From Pseudodesulfovibrio cashew (GTDB lineage Bacteria > Desulfobacterota > Desulfovibrionia > Desulfovibrionales > Desulfovibrionaceae), in the NCBI RefSeq assembly GCF_009762795.1, contig NZ_CP046400.1:1279501-1343500 (forward strand): a stretch of DNA of 64,000 nt. The letters are read 5' to 3'. The position numbers and the translations under genes are program-made. This document shows positions 51,871 to 61,865 of this stretch, in pieces. A model generated the notes under the pieces. That model ran no database searches and was not told the origin of the DNA. It saw only the letters and a program-made list of their open reading frames with translations. The first letter of the stretch is position 1. Each line of letters begins with the position of its first letter.

Positions 51871-53073
51871 ATGAATCCCACTGACAACGCATTCATTTTG
51901 ATCTGCGCGGCCCTGGTCATGTTCATGACCCCGGGCCTGGCCCTGTTCTACGGCGGATTGGTCCGCTCCAAAAACGTCCTGTCCACCATCATGCATTCCT
52001 TCATGATGCTGGGCCTGGTCTCGGTCCTGTGGGCCGTGATCGGCTACACCCTGTCCTTTGGCTCCGACATCGGCGGCCTCATCGGCGGGTTGGACTTTGC
52101 TTTTCTGCAAGGCGTCGGCATGGACAACGCCGGATCCCCGGCCGACAACCTGCCCCACCTGACCTTCATGATCTTCCAGTGCATGTTCGCCGTGATCACG
52201 CCCGCCCTCATTTCGGGTGCGTTCGCCGAGCGCATGAAGTTCGGCGGGTTCATGGTCTTTTCGACCCTGTGGCTGATCCTGGTCTACGCCCCCATGTGCC
52301 ATTGGGTCTGGGGCGGCGGCTGGATGGGCGAGATGGGCGCGCTGGACTTTGCGGGCGGTGCGGTCGTCCACATGAGCTCCGGCGCTGCGGCCCTGTGCTG
52401 CGCCATCCTCATGGGCAAGCGCAAGGGGCACGGCTCCACCGCCTTCATCCCGCATAACCTGCCCATGACCATTCTGGGGGCGGGCATCCTCTGGTTCGGC
52501 TGGTTCGGTTTCAACGCCGGAAGCGCCCTGGCCGCTGATGGAGTGGCTGCCAACGCCTTCGTGACCACCCACATGGCCACCGCCGCCGCAGCCCTGTCCT
52601 GGATCGTTGCGGAATGGTTCCACGGCGGCAAGGCCACTACCCTTGGCGCGGCCTCGGGCGCAGTGGCCGGACTGGTCGCCATCACCCCTGCCGCCGGTTT
52701 CGTTACCCCCATGTGGGCCATCGTCATCGGCCTGTGCGCGGGCGTCATCTGCTACGGCGGCATCATGCTCAAGAACAAGTTTGGCTACGACGACGCCCTT
52801 GACGTTGTCGGCATCCACGGCGTTGGCGGCACCTTCGGGGCGCTGGCCACCGGCGTGTTCGCCACCGTGGGTGCGGATGGCCTGATCAACGGCAACGCCC
52901 ATCAGCTTTGGGTCCAGTTCGTCTCGGTCGTCGCCACCTGGGCCTTCTGCTTCGTCATGACCTTTGTTATCTTCAAGGTGGTGGACGCCACTGTCGGCAT
53001 GAAGGCCAACGACGAAGAGCAGGACAAGGGTATGGATATCGCGGAACACTCCGAAACGGGGTATCAGTGGTAG
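51871..53073 (+). CDS. amtB: Ammonium transporter
   Basis: 400 residues, about 11 membrane helices, with the Amt hallmark FYGGLVRSKNVLS, the pore motif region DFAGGAVVHMSSG and the twin-histidine region (GGIHGVGGTFGALATG, here as GIHGVGG). It conducts ammonium into the cell. GGAGG precedes the ATG. GlnK is encoded 78 bases downstream, the usual arrangement in which GlnK plugs AmtB when nitrogen is abundant. A sigma-54 promoter lies directly upstream. Confidence 0.95.
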   Translation: MNPTDNAFILICAALVMFMTPGLALFYGGLVRSKNVLSTIMHSFMMLGLVSVLWAVIGYTLSFGSDIGGLIGGLDFAFLQGVGMDNAGSPADNLPHLTFMIFQCMFAVITPALISGAFAERMKFGGFMVFSTLWLILVYAPMCHWVWGGGWMGEMGALDFAGGAVVHMSSGAAALCCAILMGKRKGHGSTAFIPHNLPMTILGAGILWFGWFGFNAGSALAADGVAANAFVTTHMATAAAALSWIVAEWFHGGKATTLGAASGAVAGLVAITPAAGFVTPMWAIVIGLCAGVICYGGIMLKNKFGYDDALDVVGIHGVGGTFGALATGVFATVGADGLINGNAHQLWVQFVSVVATWAFCFVMTFVIFKVVDATVGMKANDEEQDKGMDIAEHSETGYQW

Positions 53074-53490
<417 letters not shown>

Positions 53491-53500
53491 TCAGGCCCCC

Positions 53501-53533
53501 AGTCCCGCCCGGCAGCGTTCCGGGCGGGATTTG
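53501..53533 (+). terminator. Terminator between glnK and glnD
   Basis: TCCCGCCCGG / CCGGGCGGGA perfect stem with an eight-base loop but only a weak T-run. It may lower, not block, read-through to glnD. Confidence 0.6.
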
Positions 53534-53689
53534 CCGAAGCCCTCGGTCCGAGAGTCCCGATAGGCTTCCCTTCACCTCGCCGGCCTCTTCGGAGGCTCGG
53601 CTGAACCGCCGGGGCGTACCGACCAGCGCCCCGGCGGTTCAACCCCATCCCGGCTTGCCGCCGCACTCCTCAACCGCTAGGCTATCCGC

Positions 53690-56296
53690 ATGCAGCCAGA
53701 CGCCCATCTCCCCGAATCCGCCAAGCGCCTCAAGCAGGCCAGGAGCGACCTCTGGGCGCGGGCGAAAAATGGCTCGGTGGGTGGCTTTGCCTGGGAGTAT
53801 TCCCATCTGGTCGACCAGTATTTCGAAGACCGCATCCTGGAGGCGGGCGGCCAGCGCTTCGCCTTCACCCTCGTGGCCGTGGGCGGTTACGGACGCGGTC
53901 GCCTCTGTCCCGGCTCCGACGTGGACGTGCTGCTCCTGTTCAAGCGGAGAATCCCCTCGGGTGCCGCTGCCTTCGTCAAGAAGCTCCTGTTCCCCTTGTG
54001 GGACCTCAATTTCGATCTCGGCCACGGCGTACGCACCGTCGCCGACTGCCTGGCCCTGGCCAAGAAGGACTTTCAGGTCCTGGCCTCGCTCCTGGACGCC
54101 CGGCCCCTGGCTGGTGACGCCGATGTCTTCCAGGCCTTCCGCGCCGCCTTCGACGCCAAGGTGCTCAGGCGCAAGGGCAAGGTGTTCGCCGAAAGCCTGC
54201 GTGAGCACAATCGGACGCGGGCCGCCCAGTACGGCGACGCCACGGGACGGTTGGAGCCCGAACTGAAGAACGGTCTGGGCGGCCTGCGCGACGGGCAGCA
54301 GGTCCTCTGGCTCTCCCGGGTGCTGGAGGCAATGGGCGGGAAACCCCTCTTCCTGCCCGAGGAGCTCGCCCGGCTGCGCGAGGACCAGGCTTTTGTCAAC
54401 CGCGCCCGCACCGCTCTGCACCTGGCCGCCGGGCGCAAGAACGATACGCTCTTTTTCGACCTCCAGCCGCCCACCGCCCGGTTGCTGGGCTTCGCTCCGC
54501 AGGACGGCAGCCCCGAGTCCATGGGCCGCGCCGTGGAGTTCTTTCTTTCCCGGCTGCATCAGGCCATGACCCGTATCAAGGCCATGCGCCAGGCCCTGTA
54601 TCAGGAGGGATTCCCGCGTCCGTTGGAAAGGGTCCCGGTCCTCTCGGTACGCAACCTCGGAGCCGGACCGCAGGGCATCTATTTCAAGTCCCAGGCCGCA
54701 GCCACGCCCGAGAATGTGCTCGACGCCTTCCTGGAGTCCTCGCGCACGGGTCTGCCCCTGACCTGGGGGGCGCGCAGGCTCATCCGGCGCGACCCCGGCA
54801 GGATTGCGGCCCGGCTGATCGACAAGCGGCAGACCCTATCCATCCTGGTGGAGATATTCCTGTCGCCCAGGGCCGAGGCCGCCTGCGACGGCTTGCTGGA
54901 GACACGGTTGCTCCCGGCCATCTTCCCCGAGTTTGGCGACGTGGAGCACCTCATCCAGTTCAATGACTACCACGTTCACCCCGTGGGGCGGCACACCATG
55001 GCCGTCATTGCCAGGCTCGCCGCCTTTCGGGACGGTGAACCGGCTTGGGCAGGCGAGATTTTCGCCCGGATAAGCGATCCCAAGCGGCTCATCCTGGCCG
55101 GTTTCTTTCATGACCTCGGCAAGGGACAGCCGAGCCATTCCAAGGCCGGGGCACGCATGGCCCGCGATGTCCTGGCTCGCTATGGAAGGGACGGGGAGAC
55201 CATCGAGGACGTGGCCTTTCTGGTGCAGCACCACCTGCTCATCCCCAAGGCCGCCACCCGCCACGACCTCTCCGACGAGCGAGTGGTCCTGGACGTGGCC
55301 GCCACCATCGGGACCCCGGAGCGGCTGGAGATGCTCTACCTGCTCTCCGTGGCTGACTCCACGGCCACAGGGCCCCGGGCGTGGAACAACTGGACCCGCT
55401 CGCTCCTTTCCGAGCTGTATTTCAAGGTGAAGCACCTGCTGGACCACGGCCCGCTCTCCGGGCCGGACGCGGCCAAACGGCTGGCCGGTGTCAGGGAAGA
55501 GGTCCTGTCCGCCAGCCGGGACAAGGACCCGGAGTTCATCAAGGCGGCCATGGACGCCATGCCTCCGCGCGCCTTTCTCGCCTTTGACGCACCAGTGCTG
55601 GCCCGGCAGATCGCCCAGGTGGAGCGGTTCTGGAAGGCTCTTGCCGAGGACCGAATCCGCAAGCCCTCCCGCATCGCGGGCAAGGGTGTGAACCTGGTCG
55701 AGGCGGAGCCGGGCCGGGCCAAGGGCACCTACCGGCTGACCATCACGGCCCTGGACCGCACCGGCCTCTTCTCCACCCTGGCCGGGGCCATCGCCCTGCA
55801 CGGCATGTCCATTCTGGCCGCCGATCTTTTCATTTGGAAGGACGGCACCGCCGTGGACGTGTTTACGGTCAGCGACCCGCCGGAGAATCTCTATCTGGAA
55901 GAAGTCTGGGCCCGTATTTCCCGTTCCATCAGCTACGCCCTGCTGGGCAAGCTCGACCTTGCGGCCCGGCTGGAGGAGAGGCGGAGGTCGCCCCTGACCC
56001 GGGATCGGTCCAAACCCCGACTCAGGCCGTTGGTCACCGTGAACAACGATCTGAGCGATTTCTATACGATCATAGAGGTGGCGGCCACGGACCGCACCGG
56101 CTTCCTGTTCGATATGGCGCGGGTTCTGGCCGAGCACCATCTCTCAATTCATCTTGCCAAGATAACGACCATCAAGGGCCGGGCAGCCGACATCTTCCAC
56201 GTGCGGGACGAGGACGGCCAGAAGGTGCTGGACGAAGGCCGCATCGAGGTCATTCGCACTGCGCTGCTCACCGCCTCGGGCGGCCCGGAGAGTTGA
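53690..56296 (+). CDS. glnD: [Protein-PII] uridylyltransferase / uridylyl-removing enzyme
   Basis: 868 residues in the GlnD order: nucleotidyltransferase (VGGYGRGRLCPGSDVDVLLLF, metal site G-G...D-x-D, about 62-83), a helical bundle, an HD phosphohydrolase domain (HVHPVGRHTM.., FHDLGKG, about 415-500) and two C-terminal ACT domains (about 690-770 and 790-860) that sense glutamine. It adds and removes UMP on PII. Placed after amtB-glnK, it completes a nitrogen-sensing unit. The ATG at 53690 has only a weak ribosome site. Confidence 0.94.
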   Translation: MQPDAHLPESAKRLKQARSDLWARAKNGSVGGFAWEYSHLVDQYFEDRILEAGGQRFAFTLVAVGGYGRGRLCPGSDVDVLLLFKRRIPSGAAAFVKKLLFPLWDLNFDLGHGVRTVADCLALAKKDFQVLASLLDARPLAGDADVFQAFRAAFDAKVLRRKGKVFAESLREHNRTRAAQYGDATGRLEPELKNGLGGLRDGQQVLWLSRVLEAMGGKPLFLPEELARLREDQAFVNRARTALHLAAGRKNDTLFFDLQPPTARLLGFAPQDGSPESMGRAVEFFLSRLHQAMTRIKAMRQALYQEGFPRPLERVPVLSVRNLGAGPQGIYFKSQAAATPENVLDAFLESSRTGLPLTWGARRLIRRDPGRIAARLIDKRQTLSILVEIFLSPRAEAACDGLLETRLLPAIFPEFGDVEHLIQFNDYHVHPVGRHTMAVIARLAAFRDGEPAWAGEIFARISDPKRLILAGFFHDLGKGQPSHSKAGARMARDVLARYGRDGETIEDVAFLVQHHLLIPKAATRHDLSDERVVLDVAATIGTPERLEMLYLLSVADSTATGPRAWNNWTRSLLSELYFKVKHLLDHGPLSGPDAAKRLAGVREEVLSASRDKDPEFIKAAMDAMPPRAFLAFDAPVLARQIAQVERFWKALAEDRIRKPSRIAGKGVNLVEAEPGRAKGTYRLTITALDRTGLFSTLAGAIALHGMSILAADLFIWKDGTAVDVFTVSDPPENLYLEEVWARISRSISYALLGKLDLAARLEERRRSPLTRDRSKPRLRPLVTVNNDLSDFYTIIEVAATDRTGFLFDMARVLAEHHLSIHLAKITTIKGRAADIFHVRDEDGQKVLDEGRIEVIRTALLTASGGPES

Positions 56297-56375
56297 TAAA
56301 GTCCATTCCGGCAGACTGTGGAGTGCCGGGGCACGCCTGTCCTTCATATGTATGGGGCAGAGTAGGGGGTGGGGC

Positions 56376-57467
56376 TTAGTCGGCCTGTTTCCGGTAGAGC
56401 TTCAGGTAATCCGCCGCCATCCGTTCGGCGGTGAAGCGTTTCTTCCCGGCGGCAAATGCGGCCTGGCCCAGTTCGCGGCAGGCGGAGCCACTGGTCAGCA
56501 GGGTTGTGGCGGCCTGGATAAAGGCGTGTTCGTTCCCTGGCTCCACAAGGATGCCGGTCGCTTGGTCCGTGATCTGCTCGGGCACGCCGCCCACGCCGTA
56601 GGCCACGGCTGGCAGGGCCTGGGCCATGGCCTCCAGCAGGACGAGCGAGTGGTTGTCCGCCTTGGTCGGGTAGAGGAGCAGGTCCGAGGCGGCCATGATC
56701 AGGGCCAGTTGTTCGCGCCTCACATAGGGCCAGACCACCAGATCGCCGTCGCGGCCGGCGGTATCACCTCCCACAGTGAAGCAAAGGGCCTCGGGCACGT
56801 TGGCCTTGAGCGCACTCCAGATGGATTTCCAGCGGTTGCCTGACTTGTATGCTGCGTCAGTGGCGCCGTGAGCTGTGAACAGGACCACTCGCGCTGCCGG
56901 ATTGATTCCGAGTCGGCTCCGGGCCTCTCGTTTGCTTGTCGGCCGCTCAGGCCAGGGGATGCCGTTGGGGATAACGGTCACGGGCCGGAAAAGGTGGGTT
57001 TTGGCCAGCCGGGCCAGCCATCGGGATGGAGCGGCAAGCGCCGGTTCGAGGCGATGAATCTGGCGAAGCTTTTCCTTTCGCAGGTCCGCGGCCCCCGGAA
57101 ACTTGCGCGGGCAGGCCGGGACGCACCCCGCGTTCAACTCCGGACAATCCAGCGGGTAGGGGCAGCCGCCGGTGAACAACTCGCAGTCGTGCAGGGTTAT
57201 GACGGTCCGGCGGCCGGGCGGAATGGCCTCCAGCAGCGCGGGCCAGTCTCCGGTGCAGTGGACATGGGCCACGGCCCCCCTGGGCAGGTATCTTCCGAAA
57301 TCGCCGGGCAGGATCGCGGCGGAATCAGGGCCCTCCCCCAACTCGAAGCTGAGGTTGGCCTCAATGCCCGCCTCGGCCTGGGCTTCCATGAGCAGTCTGG
57401 CCACGCGCGTGGCTCCACCGGAAGATTCCAGACCCGTATGGTGGTAGACCGAAACCGGTTCCGTCAT
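56376..57467 (-). CDS. Glycosyltransferase family 4-like protein
   Basis: 363 residues. A GT-B fold: N-terminal half with SSGGATRVARLLMEAQ and Cys-rich TGGCPYPLDCPELNAGCVPACPR, C-terminal half with the family 4 donor site PTKADNHSLVLLEAMAQALPAVAYGVGGVPE. The CPYPLDC..GCVPACP insert is typical of a subset of sugar transferases and may bind a metal. It sits directly downstream of the PatZ-like gene on the same strand (stop codon overlapping a possible TTG start at 57473). Acceptor unknown. Confidence 0.83.
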   Translation of the reverse strand: MTEPVSVYHHTGLESSGGATRVARLLMEAQAEAGIEANLSFELGEGPDSAAILPGDFGRYLPRGAVAHVHCTGDWPALLEAIPPGRRTVITLHDCELFTGGCPYPLDCPELNAGCVPACPRKFPGAADLRKEKLRQIHRLEPALAAPSRWLARLAKTHLFRPVTVIPNGIPWPERPTSKREARSRLGINPAARVVLFTAHGATDAAYKSGNRWKSIWSALKANVPEALCFTVGGDTAGRDGDLVVWPYVRREQLALIMAASDLLLYPTKADNHSLVLLEAMAQALPAVAYGVGGVPEQITDQATGILVEPGNEHAFIQAATTLLTSGSACRELGQAAFAAGKKRFTAERMAADYLKLYRKQAD

Positions 57468-57469
57468 GC

Positions 57470-60175
57470 TCAACCGTCCGCCTTCTCCATGTCCAGAACC
57501 ATGTCGACCAGGTCCTCGTCATGCGGATCGGGCATGATCTTGAAGCCGAACTTCTTGGACAGTCCCTGCATGGCTTTGTTTTCTACCATGGTTTGCCCGG
57601 TGAGCTGTTTGGTGCCGCGATCCTGGGTGTAGCGGATACCCTTGTGGAAGAGTACGGAGCCCAGCCCCGCACCTTTCTGGTCGGAGCGGACCACAATGGC
57701 GAATTCCGCCTCGGAGTTGTCGGGCCGGGTGTTGGTGCGCATGACGCCCAGAGTTTCGGGTTCGCCGTTTTCGTTCATGGACGTGGCGATAAAGGCCATC
57801 TCCCGGTCATAGTCGATCTGGGTGAAGCGGGCTATGTCCTTGTGGTCGAAGTCGCGCTGGACCACGCCGAAGAAGCGCAGCCGGAGGTCTTCGTCCGAGA
57901 GCTGAGCCAGGAAGGCGCGGTGGGTGTCTTCGTCCTCGGGCCGGATGGGCCGTATGGTCACCTTGCGGCCGTTCTTGAGGATCACGCACTCCTCCAGTTC
58001 GCGGGGGTAGGGCCGGATGGCCAGCCGTTTCTCCCCGTGCCCCTCGAACGGGGCGATGGCGATCTTGCCGCCCAGGGCGAGCACACCTTCGCTGTCCGCG
58101 TAGAACGGGTTGATGTCGATGGACGTGATCTGGGGCACGTCGATGAAGAGCTGGGAAATCTGGATGAGGGTCAGGCAGATGTCGTCGATGTCCACCGGGG
58201 GCTGCGAGGGCGTGCCCTTCAGCAGCGTGGCGATGCGCGTACGCCCGACCAGTTCCTTGGCCAGGGACATGGACAGCGGGGGCAGGGTCAGGGCCTTGTC
58301 CTGAATCATTTCGCGGGCCATGCCGCCGTGGCCGAAGGCCAGGACCGGGCCGAAGACCGGGTCCACGTTGGCGGAGATGAACAACTCGTGCGCACCCGGC
58401 CTGCGCCCCATCTTCTGGACCGTGAAGCCCTCGATGTAGGCATCCGGCCTCTCTCGCGTGCAGCGGGCAAGGATGGAAGCCGCGCCTTCCCAGACGCGTT
58501 CGGGTGTTTCTAGGTCGAGGAGCACGCCGCCCACGTCATAGGGTTGGGGGACCTGGGGACTGCGTAGCTTGATGGCCACGGGGTAGCCGAGCTTGTCTGC
58601 CGCGATGACCGCTTCCTTGGCCGAGACCGCGATGCGTGTCTCCACCACGGGCACGCCGTAGGAGGCCAGGATATCTTTGGCCTCGGGTTCGGTCAGGGAT
58701 TCCCGTCCCTGTTCGAGCGCTTTGCTGACGATCTCCCGCGCCGTATTGGTGTCCGGGAAGAAATCCGACGGCAGCGAGTCCGGAGTCTCGATCAGCAGCT
58801 CCTGGTTGCGCAGGTATTCGGCCATGTACAGGAACGCGCGGACCGCCTGGGTGGGGGAGTCGTAGGTGGGGATGTCCGCTCGGCGGAATGTCTCGCGTGC
58901 CTCCTCGGCCGTGCCCGAGCCGAGCCAGGCAGTCAGGACCATGCGCTTGACTCGCTTGAGCGCATCGCGAAGCGCTTCCGCCACTTCCACGTCCGGCTGG
59001 GCGGTCCAGGGCACGTGCATGACCAGAATGCCGTTGGAGTTCTTGTCCTTGAGCAGCAGCTTGAGCACCTGGGCGTAGTCCTTGCCGTCTGCATTGAACG
59101 GAATATCCACGGGGTTGGAGCGCGACCAGTTGTCCTCGCCGAGCACTTCGCTGATGGCATTGATGGTCGTTTCGTCCAGTTTGGCCAGCTCGCCGCCGCC
59201 GGCGAGGAGTCGGTCGGCAGCCAGGATGCCCGCGCTGGTCCCGTTGGTCAGGATGGCCAGCTTCTTGCCGAACACGTGCTTGGGCGTACCCAGGGTCTGG
59301 GCCGCGTCAAACAGGCCATCAATGTTTTCCACGCGGAGCATGCCCGCCCGGCGGAAGGCCACGTCGTAGACCGCGTCCACCAGCCGGTGGTCTCCGGTTT
59401 CCCGGAGCTTGAGGTCGCCGAGCACCGTGTCCAGGGCCTGTCCGGGCCGGATGACCAGCACGGGCTTGTTGCGCGATGCTGCCCGAGCCGCGGACATGAA
59501 CTCGCGGGCGTCCTTGATGGACTCGACATAGAGCATGATGGACCGGGTCAGAGGGTCGGAGCCGAGGTAGTCCAGGATGTCGGAAAAGGAGACATCGATG
59601 CGGCTGCCCAGTGCGATCATGTGCGAAAAACCGATGCCTTTGGCGCGCGCCCAGTCAAGGACCGTGGCAAACAGGGAGTCGGACTGGGAGATGAAGGCCA
59701 CCTTGCCGGGAGCCACGTCCGAGTGCGCCAGAGAGGCGTTCAGGTTCAGTGAGGGAACCATGAATCCCAGTGACTTTGGGCCGATGATCCTGATATCGGG
59801 CGGATTGGCGATGGACAGGATGGTTTCCTTGATGTCCTGTCGTTCCTCCCGGTTCATGGCGGCGAATCCCGCACCCATGAGCACCGCGCCACGGGTGCCT
59901 CGCTCCTTAAGAGAGTGAATGATCTCGGGCACTTCATCCAGCGGGGAGCAGACGATGGCCAGGTCCGGTGTCTTGGGCAGGTGCTTGACCGACGGATGGG
60001 TCAGAACCCCGGCGATGGCCTCGGCCTCGCTGGACACGGGCATGACCGGGCCCATGAAGCCGCCCGCCATGATGTTTCGCATGACAATGTTGCCTGCGTT
60101 GCGCGGGTCGTTGGTGGCGCCGATGACTGCGACGGATCGTGGCTTGAACAGGTATTGGAGATTGGTGACGCTCAT
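57470..60175 (-). CDS. PatZ-like protein acetyltransferase (NDP-forming acyl-CoA synthetase domain plus GNAT)
   Basis: 901 residues: CoA-binding Rossmann domain (1-140), succinyl-CoA ligase-like domains, ATP-grasp (about 490-690) and a C-terminal GNAT domain (about 735-895). True ADP-forming acetyl-CoA synthetases carry the phospho-histidine in SHTGA; here the aligned stretch is R-E259-T-G, with Glu in place of His. This is the pattern of Pat/PatZ acetyltransferases, which acetylate lysines of proteins such as Acs. The ATG at 60175 follows GAGGA. An AMP-forming Acs is encoded 1.7 kb away. Confidence 0.86.
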   Translation of the reverse strand: MSVTNLQYLFKPRSVAVIGATNDPRNAGNIVMRNIMAGGFMGPVMPVSSEAEAIAGVLTHPSVKHLPKTPDLAIVCSPLDEVPEIIHSLKERGTRGAVLMGAGFAAMNREERQDIKETILSIANPPDIRIIGPKSLGFMVPSLNLNASLAHSDVAPGKVAFISQSDSLFATVLDWARAKGIGFSHMIALGSRIDVSFSDILDYLGSDPLTRSIMLYVESIKDAREFMSAARAASRNKPVLVIRPGQALDTVLGDLKLRETGDHRLVDAVYDVAFRRAGMLRVENIDGLFDAAQTLGTPKHVFGKKLAILTNGTSAGILAADRLLAGGGELAKLDETTINAISEVLGEDNWSRSNPVDIPFNADGKDYAQVLKLLLKDKNSNGILVMHVPWTAQPDVEVAEALRDALKRVKRMVLTAWLGSGTAEEARETFRRADIPTYDSPTQAVRAFLYMAEYLRNQELLIETPDSLPSDFFPDTNTAREIVSKALEQGRESLTEPEAKDILASYGVPVVETRIAVSAKEAVIAADKLGYPVAIKLRSPQVPQPYDVGGVLLDLETPERVWEGAASILARCTRERPDAYIEGFTVQKMGRRPGAHELFISANVDPVFGPVLAFGHGGMAREMIQDKALTLPPLSMSLAKELVGRTRIATLLKGTPSQPPVDIDDICLTLIQISQLFIDVPQITSIDINPFYADSEGVLALGGKIAIAPFEGHGEKRLAIRPYPRELEECVILKNGRKVTIRPIRPEDEDTHRAFLAQLSDEDLRLRFFGVVQRDFDHKDIARFTQIDYDREMAFIATSMNENGEPETLGVMRTNTRPDNSEAEFAIVVRSDQKGAGLGSVLFHKGIRYTQDRGTKQLTGQTMVENKAMQGLSKKFGFKIMPDPHDEDLVDMVLDMEKADG

Positions 60176-60451
60176 GGATTCCTCATGATTGGGTTGGTGC
60201 TTTGCCACGTTACCTTTTTTTGTTGCCGCCGTGCAACAGCATGTTTCTTGAGGCAATTGAAGAATTCGTTCCCCTCCCTCGCCCCTGTTTGGGCTGCCGT
60301 CAGGGCTAAAAAAAGGGAGAATCAGGTGTAATTGTCAAAAATCAGCAGAAAATCGTAGAAAATAAAATTCATCATGTGGAAAACTTTTTGCTGTGAGAAG
60401 AGATAGCTCTTATTCCGCAATGCTTTTCGGCTGAAGGGCGTGGTTGTTTAA

Positions 60452-60465
60452 AACTGTTAACAGTT
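60452..60465. promoter_or_regulatory. Perfect 14-base palindrome upstream of a sigma-54 promoter
   Basis: AACTGTTAACAGTT, a perfect palindrome about 70 bases upstream of the sigma-54 site at 60536, the normal place for an enhancer-binding protein. Which protein binds is unknown. Confidence 0.45.
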
Positions 60466-60535
60466 GGAGAAAATCTGTCGAGGCTCTTTACAATTCTTTA
60501 GATTGCGATTCCGTAACCTGTTGAAATGGTGTGGT

Positions 60536-60551
60536 TGGCCTATTGTTTGCT
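60536..60551 (+). promoter_or_regulatory. Sigma-54 promoter of the PEP-CTERM gene
   Basis: TGGC-N7-TTGCT with exact -24/-12 spacing, 51 bases before the start codon. PEP-CTERM/exosortase systems often use sigma-54 regulators (PrsR type). Confidence 0.7.
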
Positions 60552-60601
60552 ATCGAGATCGTCACTCGTAGCGATACAAAAATTAAAAGGTGCGAAACGC
60601 A

Positions 60602-61429
60602 ATGAAGAAAATGATATTGATCGCCGCAGTGGCGGCTCTGGGCATCCTGATATGCAGCGGACCGGCCCTGGCCCATTTTTTCCCTTCTTATCCGTATACG
60701 TCATGGCCCTGGCCCACCCAACCGGTGCCCGAGCCCGATCCCACTCCCGAGTACCCCGAATTGACCGTGGAGTATATCCGCACCGCCACCGGAGCGGAGG
60801 CGAGCGTGAGCACCGCTCCCGGTTACACCCAGGTTTCTCATACCACCGACTATTGGCAGCGCCTGGGCAACCAGTGGCTGGTCAACGACGGGGTGGACTG
60901 GTCCGTTGACGGCGGCGCCTCCTGGGGACACGATGTGATGCATTGGGGGCACTCCGTGATTTTCCGTTTTGATTTCCAGCGCACCGACGATGGGCTGCAC
61001 GAGTACGATCAGCTCAAGAGCTGGATCGACTGGAACGGCGATAAGGATTGGGACGACGCGGGAGAGCAGCTCATCGCCGAGAAATGGTACCAGTGGGACC
61101 CGAGCGAAGAAAAGCCCTTCTATTTCGACAACTACAGGTTGGACAACGGCCTGCCGGTCAACCTGATCCAGCAGTATTTCTTTGCCGAAGTGGTCGTCCC
61201 GGACTATGCCGTCCTCGGCGAGACCTGGCTGCGGGCCCGGGTGCACTGCACCGAAACGCCTTTTGAAGATTTCAGCTGGGATAACAACGTGACGCAGGGT
61301 GAGGTTGAGGACTATGCCGTGATCATCGCTTCGCCCGAGCCGTCCACGTTCCTCCTGCTCGGCGCGGGGCTGCTCGCGCTGCTCTGGGCCGGAGCCCGGC
61401 GGAACCGTGAGGCCAAGGTCCGAGCCTGA
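60602..61429 (+). CDS. PEP-CTERM protein with GEVED domain
   Basis: 275 residues: signal peptide (to about 24, ALA-H), a proline-rich start, a soluble domain with D-x-D-x-D acidic loops (DWNGDKDWDDAG) and QGEVEDYAV typical of GEVED domains, and a C-terminal PEP-CTERM signal (SPEPSTFLLLGAGLLALL, then RRNREAK). PEP-CTERM proteins are cut and exported by an exosortase, often with extracellular polysaccharide; no exosortase is in this window. A sigma-54 promoter and a palindromic site precede it, suggesting specific activation. Confidence 0.9.
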   Translation: MKKMILIAAVAALGILICSGPALAHFFPSYPYTSWPWPTQPVPEPDPTPEYPELTVEYIRTATGAEASVSTAPGYTQVSHTTDYWQRLGNQWLVNDGVDWSVDGGASWGHDVMHWGHSVIFRFDFQRTDDGLHEYDQLKSWIDWNGDKDWDDAGEQLIAEKWYQWDPSEEKPFYFDNYRLDNGLPVNLIQQYFFAEVVVPDYAVLGETWLRARVHCTETPFEDFSWDNNVTQGEVEDYAVIIASPEPSTFLLLGAGLLALLWAGARRNREAKVRA

Positions 61430-61454
61430 TTCCGCTTCTTTTACCAGAATGCGA

Positions 61455-61489
61455 AACGCGCGGCAGGATTTCCTGCCGCGCGTTTTTTT
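61455..61489 (+). terminator. Rho-independent terminator
   Basis: AAACGCGCGGCAGG / CCTGCCGCGCGTTT stem followed by seven T, just after the PEP-CTERM gene. Confidence 0.88.
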
Positions 61490-61865
61490 GCGTCTGCCGA
61501 TACCGATCGGCAAAGGGGCGTGCAAAAGGATTTCCCACGACTCTCCAAACAGGGTAGCATTGCCATGCCCCGCTTGCTCGCAGGACAGGAGGCGGTGAAA
61601 AGCCCTTTATGAAGGGGCTGCCGTTTATGGGGCGAGGATGCCATTTACCTGGAGAAACAGGACCGCTGTGACCTTCGGTGCCGTTCACCGGGCGATTTGG
61701 AACCGTTCACCTAAAATTGGTCCCGCAAGCGTAATTCTTTCTTTAAATGAGAATGACGGCGACGCGGTTCTCCCGCCCGCCCATCGAGAGAGTCACGAGA
61801 GGTGCGGTCCGCTGGAAGCGGATTCCTCATGGAAAGCATATCAACGAAGCCAGGAGTGTAATGAC
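61490..61865. other. Upstream region of acs, no gene seen
   Basis: 376 bases with no supportable gene. A reading frame open from 61638 is continuous with acs but lacks a ribosome site and codon bias. It probably holds the acs promoter and leader; no sigma-54 site is present. Confidence 0.5.
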
